DNA from: Callorhinus ursinus
Taxonomy: Eukaryota; Chordata; Mammalia; Carnivora; Otariidae
Assembly (NCBI RefSeq): GCF_003265705.1
Contig: NW_020313151.1
Coordinates: 1 to 64,000 of the forward strand
Reading direction: 5' to 3'
Length of the DNA: 64,000 nt
Position 1 is the first letter of the stretch, and each line of letters begins with the position of its first letter. Below the pieces are notes generated by a model. That model made no database searches. It was not told where the DNA came from and was given only the letters and a program-made list of their open reading frames with translations. This document shows positions 12,131-24,630 of this stretch, in pieces. Position numbers and translations under genes: made by a program.

Positions 12131-12315
12131 TTCCTGGCCTTCAGTAATCATCTGTTCACCACCTTTACTCTTTTTGGCATATTTAATCATGGTAAATACT
12201 ACAGTAATACCAGATGCCTCTAATATACATAATATTTCACTTGCATGTACTATATCTTTGCTAAGAATTTTAATTTATTAATCTCATTTTCCCTTCAATT
12301 AAATCATCACACATG

Positions 12316-12331
12316 AATAAATATATTTTTA
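12316..12331. repeat. TSD, left copy of the L1 pair
   Basis: AATAAATATATTTTTA here is repeated exactly at 22244-22259. The two copies bracket the whole two-L1 block, which suggests one target event. Confidence 0.75.
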
Positions 12332-12636
12332 TTTTTTAAAATTTTTTATTTTATTATGTTATGTTAAACACCATACAATACATCATTAGTTTTTGATGTG
12401 GTGATCCATGATTCATTGTTTTTGTATAACACCCAGTGCTCCATGCAGTATGTGCCTCCTTAATACCCATCACTGGACTAACCCATCCCCACACACCCCT
12501 CTCCCTAAAACCCTCAGTTTGTTTCTCAGAGTCCATAGTCTCTCATGGTTCATCTCTCCCTCCGAATTCCCCCCTTTCATTTTTCCCTTCCTTCTCCCAG
12601 CATCTTCCCTGCTATTCCTTATGTTCCACAAATAAG

Positions 12637-15600
12637 TCAAAACATATGATAATTGACTTCCTCTGCTTGACATATTTCACTTAGCATAATCTCAAGTCCC
12701 ATCCATGTTGATGTAAAAGTTGGACATTCATCCTCTCTGATGGCTGAGTAATATTCCATTGTATATATGGACCACATCTTTATCCATTCATCTGTTGAAG
12801 GGCATCTCGGCTCTTTCCCCAGTTTGGATATTGCGGACATTGCTGCTCTGAACATTGGGGTGCGTATGGCCCTTCTTTTCACTACATCTGTGTCTTTGGG
12901 GTCAATACCCAGGAGTGCAATTGAGGGATCATAGGATAGCTCTATTTTTAATTTTTTGAGGCACTTCCACACTGTTTACCAAAGTGGCTATACCAACTTG
13001 CATTTCCACCAACAGTGTAAGAGGGTTCCCCTTTCTCCACAACCTCTCCTACATTTGTTGTTTCTTTCCCTGTCCATTTTTGCCATTCTAACTGGTGTAA
13101 GGTGGTATCTCAATGTGGTTTTGATTTGAATTTCCCTGATGGCTAATGATGATGAATATTTTTTCATGTGTCTGGTAGCCATTTGTATGTCTTCTTTGGT
13201 GAAGTGTCTGTTCATGTCTTCTGCTCATTTTTTGACTTGATTGGTTTTTGAGTGTTGAGTTTGAGAAGTTCTTTATAGATCTTGGAAATCAGTGCTTTGT
13301 TTGTAGTGTCATTCGAATATATCTTCTCCCATTCTGTGGGTTGCCTCTTTCTTTACTTTCCTTTGCTGTGCAGAAGTTTTTTATCTAGATGAAGACCCAA
13401 AAGTTCATTTTTGCTTTTGTTTCACTAGCCTTTGGAGATGTATCTTGAAAGAAGTTGCTGTGATCAATGTCAAAGAGGTTACAACCTATGTTCTTCTCTA
13501 GGATTTTGATAGATTCGTGTCTCACATTGAGGTCTTTCATCCGTTTTGAGTTTATCTTTGTGTATGGTGTTAGAGAATGGTCCAGTTTCATTCCTCTGTA
13601 TATAATTGCCCAATTTTCCCAGCACCATTTATTGAAGAGACTGTCTTTTTTCCATTGCATATTTGTTCCGGCTTTGTCGAAGATTATTTGACCATAGAGT
13701 TGAGGGTCCATATCTGGACTCTCTATTCTGTTCCATTGATCTATGTGTGTGTTTTTGTGCCAGTACCATGCTGTCTTGGTGATCACGGCTTTGTAATATA
13801 GCTCAAAATCCGGCAACGTGATGCCCCCAGCTTTGTTTTTCTTTTTCAACATTTCCTTCGCAATTCAGGGTCTTTTCTGATTCCGTACAAATTTTAGGAT
13901 TGTTTGTTCCAGCACTTTGAAAAATGTCATTGGAATTTTGATCGGGATAACGTTGAAGATGTAGATTGCTCTGGGTAGCATAGACTTTTTTTTATTATGT
14001 TATGTTAATCACTATACATTACATCATTGGTTTTTGATGTAGTGTTCCATGATTCATTGTTTGTGTATAACAACCAGTGCTCCATTCAATATGTGCCCTC
14101 TTTAATACCCATAACCAGGCTAACCCATCCTCCCACACCCCCTCCCCTCTAGAACCCTCAGTTTGTTTCTCAGAGTCCATAGTCTCTCATGGTTCATCTC
14201 CCCCTCTGATTTCCCCTTCATTTTTCCCTTCCTACTATCTTCTTTTTTTTTAACATATAATGTATTATTTGTTTCTAGCATAGACATTTTAACAATATTT
14301 ATTCTTCCCATCCATGAGCATGGAATGTTTTTCCATCTTTTTGTGTCTTCTTCAATTTCTTTCATGAGTGTTCTGTAGTTCCTAGAGTATAGATCCTTTA
14401 CCTCTTTGGTTAGGTTTATTCCAAGGTATCTTATGGTTTTTTGGTGCTATTGTAAATGGAATCGTTTCTCTAATATCTTGTCCTACAATTGCATTATTAA
14501 TGTATAAGAAAGCAATTGATTTCTGTGCATTGATTTTGTATCCTGCCACATTACTGAATTGCTGTATGAGTTCTAGTAATTTAGGGGTGGAGTCTTTTAG
14601 ATTTTCCACATAAAGAATCATGTCATCTGTGAAGAGAGAGAGTTTGACTTCTTTGCCAATTTGAATACCATTTATTTCTTTTTGTTGTCTGATTGCTGTT
14701 GCAAGGACTTCTAGTACTATGTTGAACAATAGTGGTGAGAGTGGGCATCCTTGACGTGTTCCTGACCTTAAGGGAAAGGCTCTCAGCTTTTCCCCATTGA
14801 GGATGATATTCGCTGTGGGTTTTTCATAGATGGATTTTTGAACTTGAGGAATGTTCCCTCTATCCCTATATTCTGAAGAGTTTTAATCAGGAAAGCATGT
14901 TGTATTTTGTCAAATGCTTTTTCTGCATCAATTGAGAGGACCATATGGTTCTTCTCTCTCCTCTTATTGTGTTCTATCACATAGATTGATTTGCAAATGT
15001 TGAACACCTTTGCATCCAAGGGGGATAAATCCCACTTGGTCATGGTGGATGATCCTTTTAATGTATTGTTGGATCCTATTAGCTAGGATTTTGTTGAGAA
15101 TTTTGGAATCCATATTCATCAGGGATATCGGTCTGAAATTCTCCTTTTTGATGGGGTCTTTGCCTGGTTTGGGGATTAAGGTAATGTTGACCTCAAAGAA
15201 TGAGTCTGGAAGCTTCCCTTCTGTTTCTATTTTTTGCAACACCTTCACGAGAATAGGTATTATTTCTTCTTTGAATGTATGGTAGAATTCCCCAGGGAAT
15301 CATTCAGGCCCTGGACTCATTTTTTGGGAGGTTTTTGATTACTGCTTCAATTCATTACTGGTTATTGGTCTATTCAGGTTGTCAATTTCTTCCTGTTTCA
15401 ATCTTAGCAGTTTTTAGGTTTCCAGGAAGGCACCCATTTCTTCCAGTTGCCTAAATTATTGGCATATAGTTGTTGATAATAATTTCTAATAATTGTTTCT
15501 ATTTCCTTGGTGTTAGTCATGATCTCTCCCCTTTCACTCATAATTTTATTAATTTGGGACCTTTCTCTTTTCTTTTGGATAAGTCTGGCCAGTGGTTTTT

Positions 15601-15901
15601 TGATTTTATTAATTCCTTCAAAGAACCAGCTTCTATTTTCGTTGAAATAATCTAATGTGTTTCTGGTTTCTAATTCACTGATCTCTGCTCTAATCTTAAT
15701 TATTTCTCTTCTAATGCGTGACTTAGGCCTCGTTTGTTGCTTTTTCTCTAGTTTTTTAAGGTGTAAAGTTAGTTGGTGAATTTGGGATTTTTTTATTTTT
15801 GTGAGTGAGGGTTGGATGGTTATGTATTTCCCCCTTAGGACCGTCTTTACATTATCCCATAGGTTTTGGACCAATGTGTTTTCATTCTCATTGGTCTCCA
15901 T
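12637..15901 (-). pseudogene. L1 ORF2 (reverse transcriptase part), copy alpha
   Basis: Reading right to left: the linker after the endonuclease (motif METNENEN at about 15901), reverse transcriptase pieces with [11 protein letters not shown] near 15130-15150 and DAEKAFDK near 14920, and [12 protein letters not shown] at about 14600-14640, where the usual FADD motif has become FTDD. The C-terminus ends at a stop near 12637. The frame is broken by many shifts and by the nested L1 at 13986-14275. The encoded protein would have been the L1 reverse transcriptase; this copy cannot make it. Confidence 0.8.
13986..14275 (-). mobile_element. nested short L1 3' end
   Basis: A 290-bp L1 3' UTR (module B plus linker) inserted into copy alpha ORF2, with a 10-bp TSD TAGCATAGAC at 13976-13985 and 14276-14285. 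The host ORF2 reads straight on across the two TSD copies. Confidence 0.9.
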
Positions 15902-16559
15902 GAATTGTTTAAGTTCTTCTTTGAATTCCTCGTTGTCCCAACATTCTTTTGTTTGTTTGTTTTTGTTTTGTTTTGTTTTTTAAATTCCCTTTTTTATTTT
16001 ATTTTTATATTGTTTTTATTGTATTTTTTAAATTTTATTTCATTATGTTATGTTAGTCATGATACATTACATCATTAGTTTTTGATGTAGTGTTCCATGA
16101 TTCATTGTGTATAACACCCAGTGTTTCATTCAATATGTGCCCTCCCTAATACCCATCACTGGGCTAACTCATTCCCCCACTCCCCTCCCCTCTAAAACCC
16201 TCGGTTTGTTTCTCAGAGTCCATAGTCTCCTATGGTTCGTCTCCCCCTCTGATTTCCCGCCCTTCATTTTTCCCTTCCTATGATCTTCTTTTTTTTTTAA
16301 CATATAATGCATTATATGTTTCAGAGCTACAGGTCTATGATTCATCGTCTCACACAATTCACAGTGCTCACCATAGCCCATACTCTCGCCAATGTCCTTC
16401 ACAAGCCACTCCATCCCTCCCACCTGCCTCCAATCCAGCAACACTCAGTTTATTTCCTGAGATTAAGAGTCTCTTATGATAAGTCTCCCTCTCTGGTTTC
16501 ATCTTGTTTTACTTATCCCTCCCTTCCCCTATGATCCTCTGTCTTGTTTCTGAAATTCC

Positions 16560-16689
16560 TCATATCAGTGAGATCATATGATAAATGTCTTTCTCTGATT
16601 GACTTATTTGAATTAGCATAATACCCTCTAGTTTCCTCCACATCATTGCAAATTGCAGGATTTCATTTTTGATGGCTGCATAATATTCC

Positions 16690-16735
<46 letters not shown>

Positions 16736-19700
16736 CAACTTCCTCTTTATCCATTTATCTATTGATGGACATCTTGGCTCTTTCCATAGTTTGGCTATTG
16801 TGGACATTGCTGCTATAAACATTAGGGTGCACGAGCCCATTTGGATCCCTATATTTGTATCTCAGGATAAATACCCAGTAGTGAAATTACTGGGTCATAG
16901 GGTAGCTCTATTTTCAGCTTTTTGAGGAAACTCCATACTGTTTTCCAGAGTGGCTGCACCAGCTTGCATTCCCACCAAAAGTCTAGGAGGGTTCCCCTTC
17001 CTCCACATCCCCACCAACATCTGTCATTTCCTGACTTGTTAATGTTAGCCATTCTGACTGGTGTGAGGTGGTATCTCATTGAGGTTTTGATTGGGATTTC
17101 CCTGATGCCAAGAGATGTTGAGCATATTTTCATGTGTCTGTTGGCCACTTGGATGTCTTCTTTGGAAAAATGTCTGTTCATGTCTTCTGCCCATTTCTTG
17201 ACTGGATTATTTGTTCTTTGGGTGTTGAGTTTCATAAGTTCTACTCTCTGGATACTAGCCCTTTATCTGATATGTCATTTGCAAATATCTTTTCCCATTC
17301 TGCCAGTTGTCTTTTGGTTTTGTTGACTGTTTCCTTTGCTGTACAAAGGCTTTTTATCTTGATGAAGTCCCAATAGTTCATTTTTGCCCTTGCTTCCCTT
17401 GCCTTTGGCGATGTGTCTAGGAAGAAGTTACTGCAGCTCCGGTCAAAGAGGTTGCTGTCAGTGTTCTCCTTTAGGATTTTGATGGATTTAGGTCTTTCAT
17501 CCATTTTGAGACTATTTTTGTGTGTGGTGTAAGGAAATGGTCCAGTTTCATTCTTCTGCATGTGACTGTCCAATTTTCCCAACACCATCTGTTGAAGAGA
17601 CTGTCTTTTTACCATTGGACGTTCTTTCCTGCTTTGTCGAAGATTAGTTGACCATAGAGTTGAGGGTCCATTTCTAGGCTCTCTATTCTGTTCCATTGAT
17701 CTATGTGTCTGTTTTTGTGCCAGTACCATACTGTCTTGATGATGACAGCTTTGTAGTAGAGCTGGAAGTCCGGAATTGTGATGCCGCCAGCTTTGCTTTT
17801 CTTTTTCAACATTGCTCTGGCTATTCGGGGTCTTTTCTGGTCCCATACAAATTTTAGGATTATTTGTTCTATTTCTTTGAAAAAAGTGGATGGTATTTTG
17901 ATAGGGATTGCATTAAATGTGTAGATTGCTCTAGGTAGCATCGACATTTTCACAATATTTGTTCTTCCAATCCATAAGCATGGAACTTTTTTCCATTTCT
18001 TTGTGTCTTCCTCAATTTCTTTCATGAGTATTCTATAATTTTCTGAGTACAGATTCTTTACCTCTTTGGTTAGATTTATTCCTAGGTATCTTATGGTTTT
18101 GGGTGCAATTGTAAATGTGATCCGACTTCTCTTTCTTCTGTCTTGTTATTCATGTATAGAAATTCAACTAATTTCTGTGCATTGATTTTATATCCTGCCA
18201 CTTTACTGAATTTCTGTATGAGTTCTAGACGTTTTGGGGTGGAATCTTTTAGGTTTTCCCAAAAGTATCATATCATCTTACATATCATATTTCCCAAGTA
18301 TCATAAAATCTGCAAAGAGTGAGAGTTTGACTTCTTTGCTGATTCGGATGCCTTTTATTTCTTTTTGTTGTCTGATGGCTGTGGCTAGGACTTCTAGTAC
18401 TATGTTGAATAGCAGTGGTGATAGTGGACATCCCTGCTGTATTCCTGAACTTAGGGGAAAAGTTCTTAGTTTTTGCTGATTGAGAATGATATTCTCTGTG
18501 AGTTTTTCATAGGTGGCTTTTATGATATTGAGGTATATACACTCTATCCCTACACTCTGAAGAGTTTTAATCAAGAAAGGATGCTGTACTTTACCAAATG
18601 TTTTTTCTGCATCTATTGAGAGGATCATATGGTTCTTGTTCTTTCTTTTATTAATGTATTGTGTCTCATTGATTGGTTGGGGATGTTGAACCAACCTTGC
18701 AGGCCAGGAATAAATCAAACTTGGTCGTGGTGAATAATCTTTTTATTGTACTGTTGGGTCCTATTGGCTAGTATTTTGGTGAGAATTTTTGCATCCATAT
18801 TCTTCAGGGATATTGGTCTGTAATTCTCCTTTTTGATGGGGTCTTTGTCTGGTTTGGGGATCAAGGTAATGCTGGCCTGATAAAATTAGTTTGGAAGTTT
18901 TCCTTCCATTTCTATATTTTGGAACAGTTTCATAAGAATAGGTACTAATTCTTCTTTAAATGTTTGGTAGAATTTCCCTGGGAAGTCATCTGGCCCTGGG
19001 CTTTGGTTTCTTGGGAGATTTTTGATTACTGCTTCAATTTCCTTAGTGGTTATGGGTCTGTTCAGGTTTTTTATTTCTTCCTGGTTCAGTTTCGGTAGTT
19101 TATACATCTCTAGGAATGCACCCATTTCTTCCAGGTTATCTAATTTGCTGGCATATAGTTGCTCATAATATGTTCTTATAATTGTTTGTATGTCTTTGGT
19201 GTTGTTTGTGGTCTCTCCTCTTTCACTCATGAGTTTATTTATTTGGGTCCTTTCTTTTTTCTTTTTGACAAGTCTGGCCAAGGGTTTATCAATCTTGTTA
19301 ATTCTTTCAAAGAACCAGCTCCTAGTTTCATTGATCTGTTCTACTGTTCTTTTGGTTTCTAGTTCATTGATTTCTGCTCTGATCTTTATTATTTCTCTTC
19401 TCCTGCTGGGTTTAGGCTTTTATTTGCTGTTCTTTCTCCTGCTCCTTTAGGTGTAGGGTTAGGTTGTGTATTTGAGACTTTTCTTGTTTCTTGAGAAAGG
19501 CTTGTATTGCTATATACTTTCCTCTTCAGACCACCTTTGTTGCATCCCAAAGATTTTGAACAGTTGTGTTTTCATTGTTTCCATGAATTTTTTAATTCTT
19601 CTTTAATTTCCTGGTTGACCCATTCATTCTTTAGTAGGATGCTCTTTAGCTTCCATGTATTTCAGTTCTTTCTGACTTTCCTCTTGTGATTGAGTTCTAG

Positions 19701-20375
19701 TTTCAAAGCACTGTGGTCTGAAAATAAGCAGGGAATGATCCCAATCTTTTGGTACCGGTTGAGACTTGATTTGTGACCTAGGATGTGATCAATTCTGGAG
19801 AATGTTCCATGGGCACTAGAGAAGAATGTGTATTCTGTTGCTTTGGGATGGAATGTTCTGAATATATCTGTGAAGTCCGTCTGGTCCAGTGTGTCCTTTA
19901 AAGCCTTTATTTCCTTGTTGATCTTTTGCTTAGATGATCTGTCCATTTCAGTGAGGGTTGTGTTAAAGTCCCCCACTATTATTGTATTGTTGTCAGTGTG
20001 TTTCTTTGATTTTGTTATTAATTGGCTTATGTAATTGGCTACTCGCATGTTGGAGGCATAGACATTTAAAATTGTTAGATCTTCTTGTTGGATAGCCCTT
20101 TTAAGAATAATATAGTGTCCTTCTGTGCCTCTAACTACAGTCTTTAGCTTAAAATCTAATTTGTCTGATATGATAATTGCTACACCAGCTTTCTTTTGAG
20201 GTTCGCTTGCATGGAAGATGGATTTCCATTCCTTCACTTTCAGTCTGGATGTATCTTTAGGTTCAAAATGAGTCTCTTGTAGACAGCCTGAGGATTGGTC
20301 CTGTCTTTTTATACAATCTGCAACCCTGTGCCCTTTTATGGGAGCGTTTAGGCTGTTCACGTTGAGAGTGACTAT
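16560..20375 (-). pseudogene. L1 ORF2, copy beta
   Basis: The endonuclease domain is open at 19662-20360 and keeps the motifs expected of the L1 apurinic-type endonuclease: CLQETHF, VGDFNTT, SRIDHILGHK and FSDHSALKLE. The reverse transcriptase follows (KENYRPIS intact near 18825, [19 protein letters not shown]). At the catalytic loop the expected FADD reads FADF (18278-18718 frame), and a small local duplication shifts the frame there. The C-terminus has the cysteine-rich segment [18 protein letters not shown] near 16990-17045, with its usual histidine changed to aspartate. An expanded (TG)n lies near the C-terminus. Several frameshifts; nonfunctional. Confidence 0.85.
16692..16730. repeat. 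(TG)n microsatellite in L1 ORF2
   Basis: About 19 TG units, in the ORF2 C-terminal site that in unexpanded copies reads TTCCATTGTGTATATATACC. On the minus strand it would translate as a Thr-His repeat. Confidence 0.98.
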
Positions 20376-20479
20376 TGAAAGTTATGAATTTATGGTCATC
20401 ATGTTGCTTGTGAAGACCTTGTTTCTATAGATTGTCCCTGTGAATTTCTGTTCTATATCACTCTTGGGGTCTTTCTCCT

Positions 20480-21410
20480 TTTATAGAACCCCCCTTAATA
20501 TTTCTTGCCGGCCAGCTTAGTGGTCACATATTCTTTCAGTTTCTGCCAGTCTTGGAAGCTCTGCATCTCTCCATCCATTCTAAATGACAGCCTTGCCAGA
20601 TAAGGTATTCTTGGCTGCATGTTCTTCTCATTTAGTACCTGAATATGTCTTGCCAGCCCTTTCTGGTTTTCCAGGTCTCTGTGGATAGGCCTGACTTCAT
20701 TCTGATGTTCCTACTTCTGTATGAAGGAACTCTGCCCCCTAACTGCCCTTAAGATGGTTTCCTTGGTTCTAAGATTTGCGAGTTTTACTATTACATGCTG
20801 GGGCATTGACCTGTTTTCCTTGAGGGGTCCTCTCTGCCTCTAGAACACGAATGTTTGTTTCATTCCACTGATTAGAGAAGTTCTCAGCTATGATTTGCTC
20901 AAATAAATCTTCTAGTCCTCTCTCTCTCTCCACCCCCTCAGGAATCCCAATAATTCTGACATTGGAACCTTTCATGGTGTCACTTATTTCTCTGATTCTC
21001 TTTTCATGGATTTTGCGTAGTTTCTCCCTGGCCTCCTCTTTTTCTTTCTTTTCTATCAGTTGGTCTTCTAGATCACTAATTAATTCTTCTGCCTCACTTA
21101 CCCTAGCTGTTAGATTATCTAGATTAGATTGGATCTCACTGATAACATTTTTAAGTTCTGCCAGTTCAGCTTTCATTTCTGCCCTTAGAGACTCTATGTT
21201 GCCATTAATCAATTTCTCCATTCTAGCTATTGTTTTCACAACTCCCACCCTGAATTCCATCTCAGACATCTTGGGTACATCTGTATCTATTTGTAAATCT
21301 GTGGCAGAAGTCACAGTCTCTGAGTCTTTCCTATTTTGGGGGTTCCTCCTCTTAGTCCTTCTGTTGAGGGTGGTTGAAGGAATGTAGAGAGTCCAAATTA
21401 TTGACCACAA
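20480..21410 (-). pseudogene. L1 ORF1 (RNA-binding chaperone), copy beta
   Basis: An open stretch at 20769-21410 encodes a charged N-terminus, a long heptad-rich coiled coil (about residues 50-135, rich in E, L and K, with LTARVSEAEELISDLEDQ) and the start of the RRM-like domain (NVRIIGIPEG). After a frameshift near 20770 the C-terminal domain continues (ARLSFRMDGEMQSFQDW) to about 20480. L1 ORF1p forms trimers through this coiled coil and binds L1 RNA. Its N-terminal half is clearly different from the ORF1 at 29478-30372, so this is another subfamily. Confidence 0.8.
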
Positions 21411-22243
21411 CCCAAACAGGATGCACCTGTTCTATAGGGACCTTAGGGTTGTTGGCCTATTGTTCTCCCAGCCTGTCTTCTGGTGGAGGGTCCTGCTGGG
21501 CTATTACTCAGGCAACCCTGTTTGGGCAGAGTTGCCCTGCCCCCTGTGGGGTGGGCGATGGTCTCAGTGAAAACCGGTTTTGGGGGGCTTTTGTTCTCTG
21601 TCAGCTTTCCCTTTCAGCTTTCCACGTCTCTTCTGAGAGTCAGAGCAGAAAAGATTGTTTCCAACCCTCTGCCTCAGAGCAGAGAGATCTCCGTCTGTTC
21701 TTCAGTGAGCTCTGCAGACCACACTGTCTTTGTTTCTGTCTGTGTTGTTATAGACTGCAGCGTCCTGGGTTGTGCGCCACTCAGCAGGGCTCCCAGTCCT
21801 CACCTCTAGGTTGGGGCACGGGGGCACATCTCTGCCCTCTGTGTTTCTAAAACCACTAGCCACCCCCAGTTTGCACATGCGGCCCCACTGCTCCAGGTTT
21901 CAGTATGGGGGGCTGCCCTAAAGTCCTTTCCCCATTGCTACCAGTCTGCAAGTCTGTGCCCTGTCCCCAGCTCAGGAGGCTATCACTGTGTAGGATCCCC
22001 ATGGCTCCCTCCCCCTACCATTTATCTTCGGATTTCTGCCCACAGAATCACGGCTCCCCGCCTCATACCTCAAAACCAACCACCTGCAATATTCTGTTTG
22101 TAGAGATCCAGATATATCTTCTTACATCTCACATCTCAGGTTGATTTCTTGGGTGTTCAGAGTGGTTTGGCAGATATTCGGCTCAATTCCGGGGACCAGT
22201 TGGAATAGGGTTCCCTAGTCCTCCACCATCTTTTTTTCCAGTC
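21411..22243 (-). promoter_or_regulatory. L1 5' UTR / internal promoter, copy beta
   Basis: About 830 bp, moderately GC-rich, between ORF1 and the 5' end. The 5' terminus reads, on the minus strand, AAGATGGTGGAGGACTAGG, a YY1-type AAGATGG motif as at other L1 starts. This 5' UTR looks unrelated to the 1.8-kb one at 30373-32195. Confidence 0.65.
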
Positions 22244-22370
22244 AATAAATATATTTTTAAATTAAACTTTATATCACCACAATAAGTGAAAATCCCTCAT
22301 TGCTTGTCATAAATTGCAATTCACCATAAAAAATTGAAGTGAGACAAAATGTACAATTTAAAAAATGACT

Positions 22371-23367
22371 CACAGCAGTCAGGATAGCTAAAAGTAACAA
22401 CTCAGGAAACAACAGATGTTGGTGAGAATGTGGAGAAAGGGGAACCCTCTTACACTGTTGGTGGGAATGCAACATTTTACAGCCACTCTGGAAAACAGTA
22501 TGGAGGTCCCTCAAAAAGTTAAAAATAGAGCTACCTTACAACCCCACAATTGAACTACCAGGTATTTATCCAAAGGATACAAACATAGTGATCCAAAGGG
22601 GTACCTGGACCCCAATGCTTATAGCAGCAATGTCCACAATAGCCAAAATATGGAAGAAGTCCAAATGTCCATCAACAGATGGATGGATAAAGAAGATGTG
22701 GCATAGGGGCACCTGGGTGGCTCAGTCATTAAGTGTCTGCCTTAGGTTCAGGTCATGATCCCAGGATCCTCGGATTGAGCCCTGCATCAGGCTCCCTGCT
22801 CAGTGGGAAACCTGCTTCTCCCTCTCCCAGTCCCCCTGCTTGTGTTCCCTTTCTCACTGTCTTTCTCTCTGTCAAACAAATAAATAAAATCTTTAAAAAA
22901 AAAGATGTGGCATAGATATACAATGGACTAATACTCAGCCATCAAAAAGTATGAAATATTGCCATTTGCAATGACTTGGATGGACCTAGAGGGTAATATG
23001 CTAAGTAAAATAAGTCAGTCAGAGAATGACAATTATCATGATTTTGCTCATGTGGAATTTAAGAAACAAAACAGGATAATAGGGAAAGGGAGGGAAAAAT
23101 AAAATAAGACAAAATCAGAGAAGGAGGCAAACCATAAGAGACTCTTAACTATAGGAAACAAACTGAGAGTTGCTGAAGGGGAGGTGGGTGGGTGAATGGC
23201 ATAACTGGGTGATGGGCATTAAGGGGGGCATTTGATGTAATGAGCACTGGGTATCATATGCAACTGATGAATCACTAAACTTTACCCCTGAAACTAAAAA
23301 TACACTATATGTTAATTAATTGAATTTAAATAAACAAAAATAAAAATAGATAAATGGATAAAAGCTT
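22371..23367 (+). mobile_element. 5'-truncated L1 with nested SINEC
   Basis: Sense ORF2 C-terminus and 3' UTR with an A-rich tail, flanked by a 10-bp TSD AAAAATGACT (22361-22370 and 23368-23377). A SINEC splits it at 22707-22901. Confidence 0.9.
22707..22901 (+). mobile_element. SINEC (Can-SINE), sense
   Basis: A complete plus-strand Can-SINE: head GGGCACCTGGGTGGCTCAGT, CT-rich body, AATAAA-bearing A-rich tail. Perfect 14-bp TSD AAGATGTGGCATAG at 22693-22706 and 22902-22915. It inserted into the L1 above, so it is younger. Confidence 0.97.
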
Positions 23368-23377
23368 AAAAATGACT

Positions 23378-24002
23378 AAATATGTATTAACATTTTCATC
23401 TTTGTGAAAGTTCTTTAATTTCTATAGCACTGTTTATTCTTTTGAATAATCTCATGTGTTTGGTCTTATTTTCTAAACCAGATTAGGCGTTGCTGTGGTA
23501 TAAAAGAGTGTGTCATATGATTCTTCAGCCATCAGCCCTGCTCCTAGAGCCCCACCAAGCTCAGTTCTCGAGATTGCCAAAACGCTTAAGATTCAGTTAA
23601 GCCTCTTTCTTCTCCCGGATTTCAATCTCTGAACTCAGATACTTGATCAGATACAATAAAAACCAAATATACCTTTTTTTTTTTTTCAGAGAGAGAAAGA
23701 ACACCTTCCGCAACAGCATTGTCTGAAAAATCAAACAGAAAAATATTTAGGGAATATATACCATCTTGTTGATTTCATCAAATCCACCTTTGAACAAATT
23801 AATTTCAATCTAAAGTCTTTACAAATTTCTCTAAGTTCGTTGTGGCAGATGTAAATAGGGAGAAAGACAGGGTGGTAGGAAGGGGAAGGGTGGCCCTGGG
23901 AAATTTGGATTTGATAAGAAGCTTGAAAGATAATATCTAATCCTCAAATATACACCCACCACTCATTTTACTCTACCAGATGTCCCCAATGGTACCTTTA
24001 TT
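23378..24002. other. unique-looking sequence
   Basis: About 620 bp. No gene or named repeat recognised, apart from a T-run near 23673. Confidence 0.45.
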
Positions 24003-24584
24003 TAAAGTTTTATTGTTATGTTAATCACCATACATTACATCATTAGTTTGTGATGTAGTGTTCCATGATTCATTGTTTGTGCATAACACCCAGTGCTCCA
24101 CGTAGAACGTGCCCTCTTTAATACCCATCACCAGGCTAACCCATGCCCCCACCCCCTTCCCCTCTAGAACCCTCAGTTTGTTTTTCAGAGTCCATCATCT
24201 CTCATGGTTCGTCTCCCCCTCAGATTTACAACTCTTCATTCTGCCCCTCCTGCTATCATCTTCTTTTTTTTCTTAACATATATTGCATTATTTGTTTCAG
24301 AGGTACAGATCTGTGATTCAAAAGTCTTGCACAATTCACAGCGCTCACCATAGCACATACCCTCCCCAATGTCTATCACCCGGCCACCCCAGCCCTCCCA
24401 CCCCACCCCCACTCCAGCAACACTCAGATTGTTTCCGGAGATTAAGAATTCCTCATATCAGTGAGGTCATATGATACATGTATTTCTCTGATTGACTTAT
24501 TTCATTCAGCATAACACCCACCAGTTCCATCCACGTTGTTGCAAATGGCAAGATCTCATTCCTTTTGATGGTTGCATAATATTC

Positions 24585-24630
<46 letters not shown>

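Larger units (their letters stand above)
12332..15955 (-). mobile_element. L1 copy alpha, 3' half
   Basis: A T-rich 3' end at 12332 is followed by a 3' UTR of the single-module type (about 12345-12636) and antisense ORF2 up to about 15950, where it abuts the T-rich tail of the next L1. The endonuclease part, ORF1 and 5' UTR are missing from this copy. A smaller L1 is nested at 13986-14275. Confidence 0.85.
15956..22243 (-). mobile_element. L1 copy beta, full-length structure
   Basis: In antisense order: T-rich tail (15956-16040), two-module 3' UTR (to about 16559), ORF2 (16560 to about 20375), spacer, ORF1 (about 20480-21410) and 5' UTR (21411-22243). About 6.3 kb, the usual size of a mammalian L1. 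It lacks its own TSD: its right edge is the right TSD copy of the composite (22244-22259) and its left edge abuts copy alpha. Both ORFs are damaged. Confidence 0.85.
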
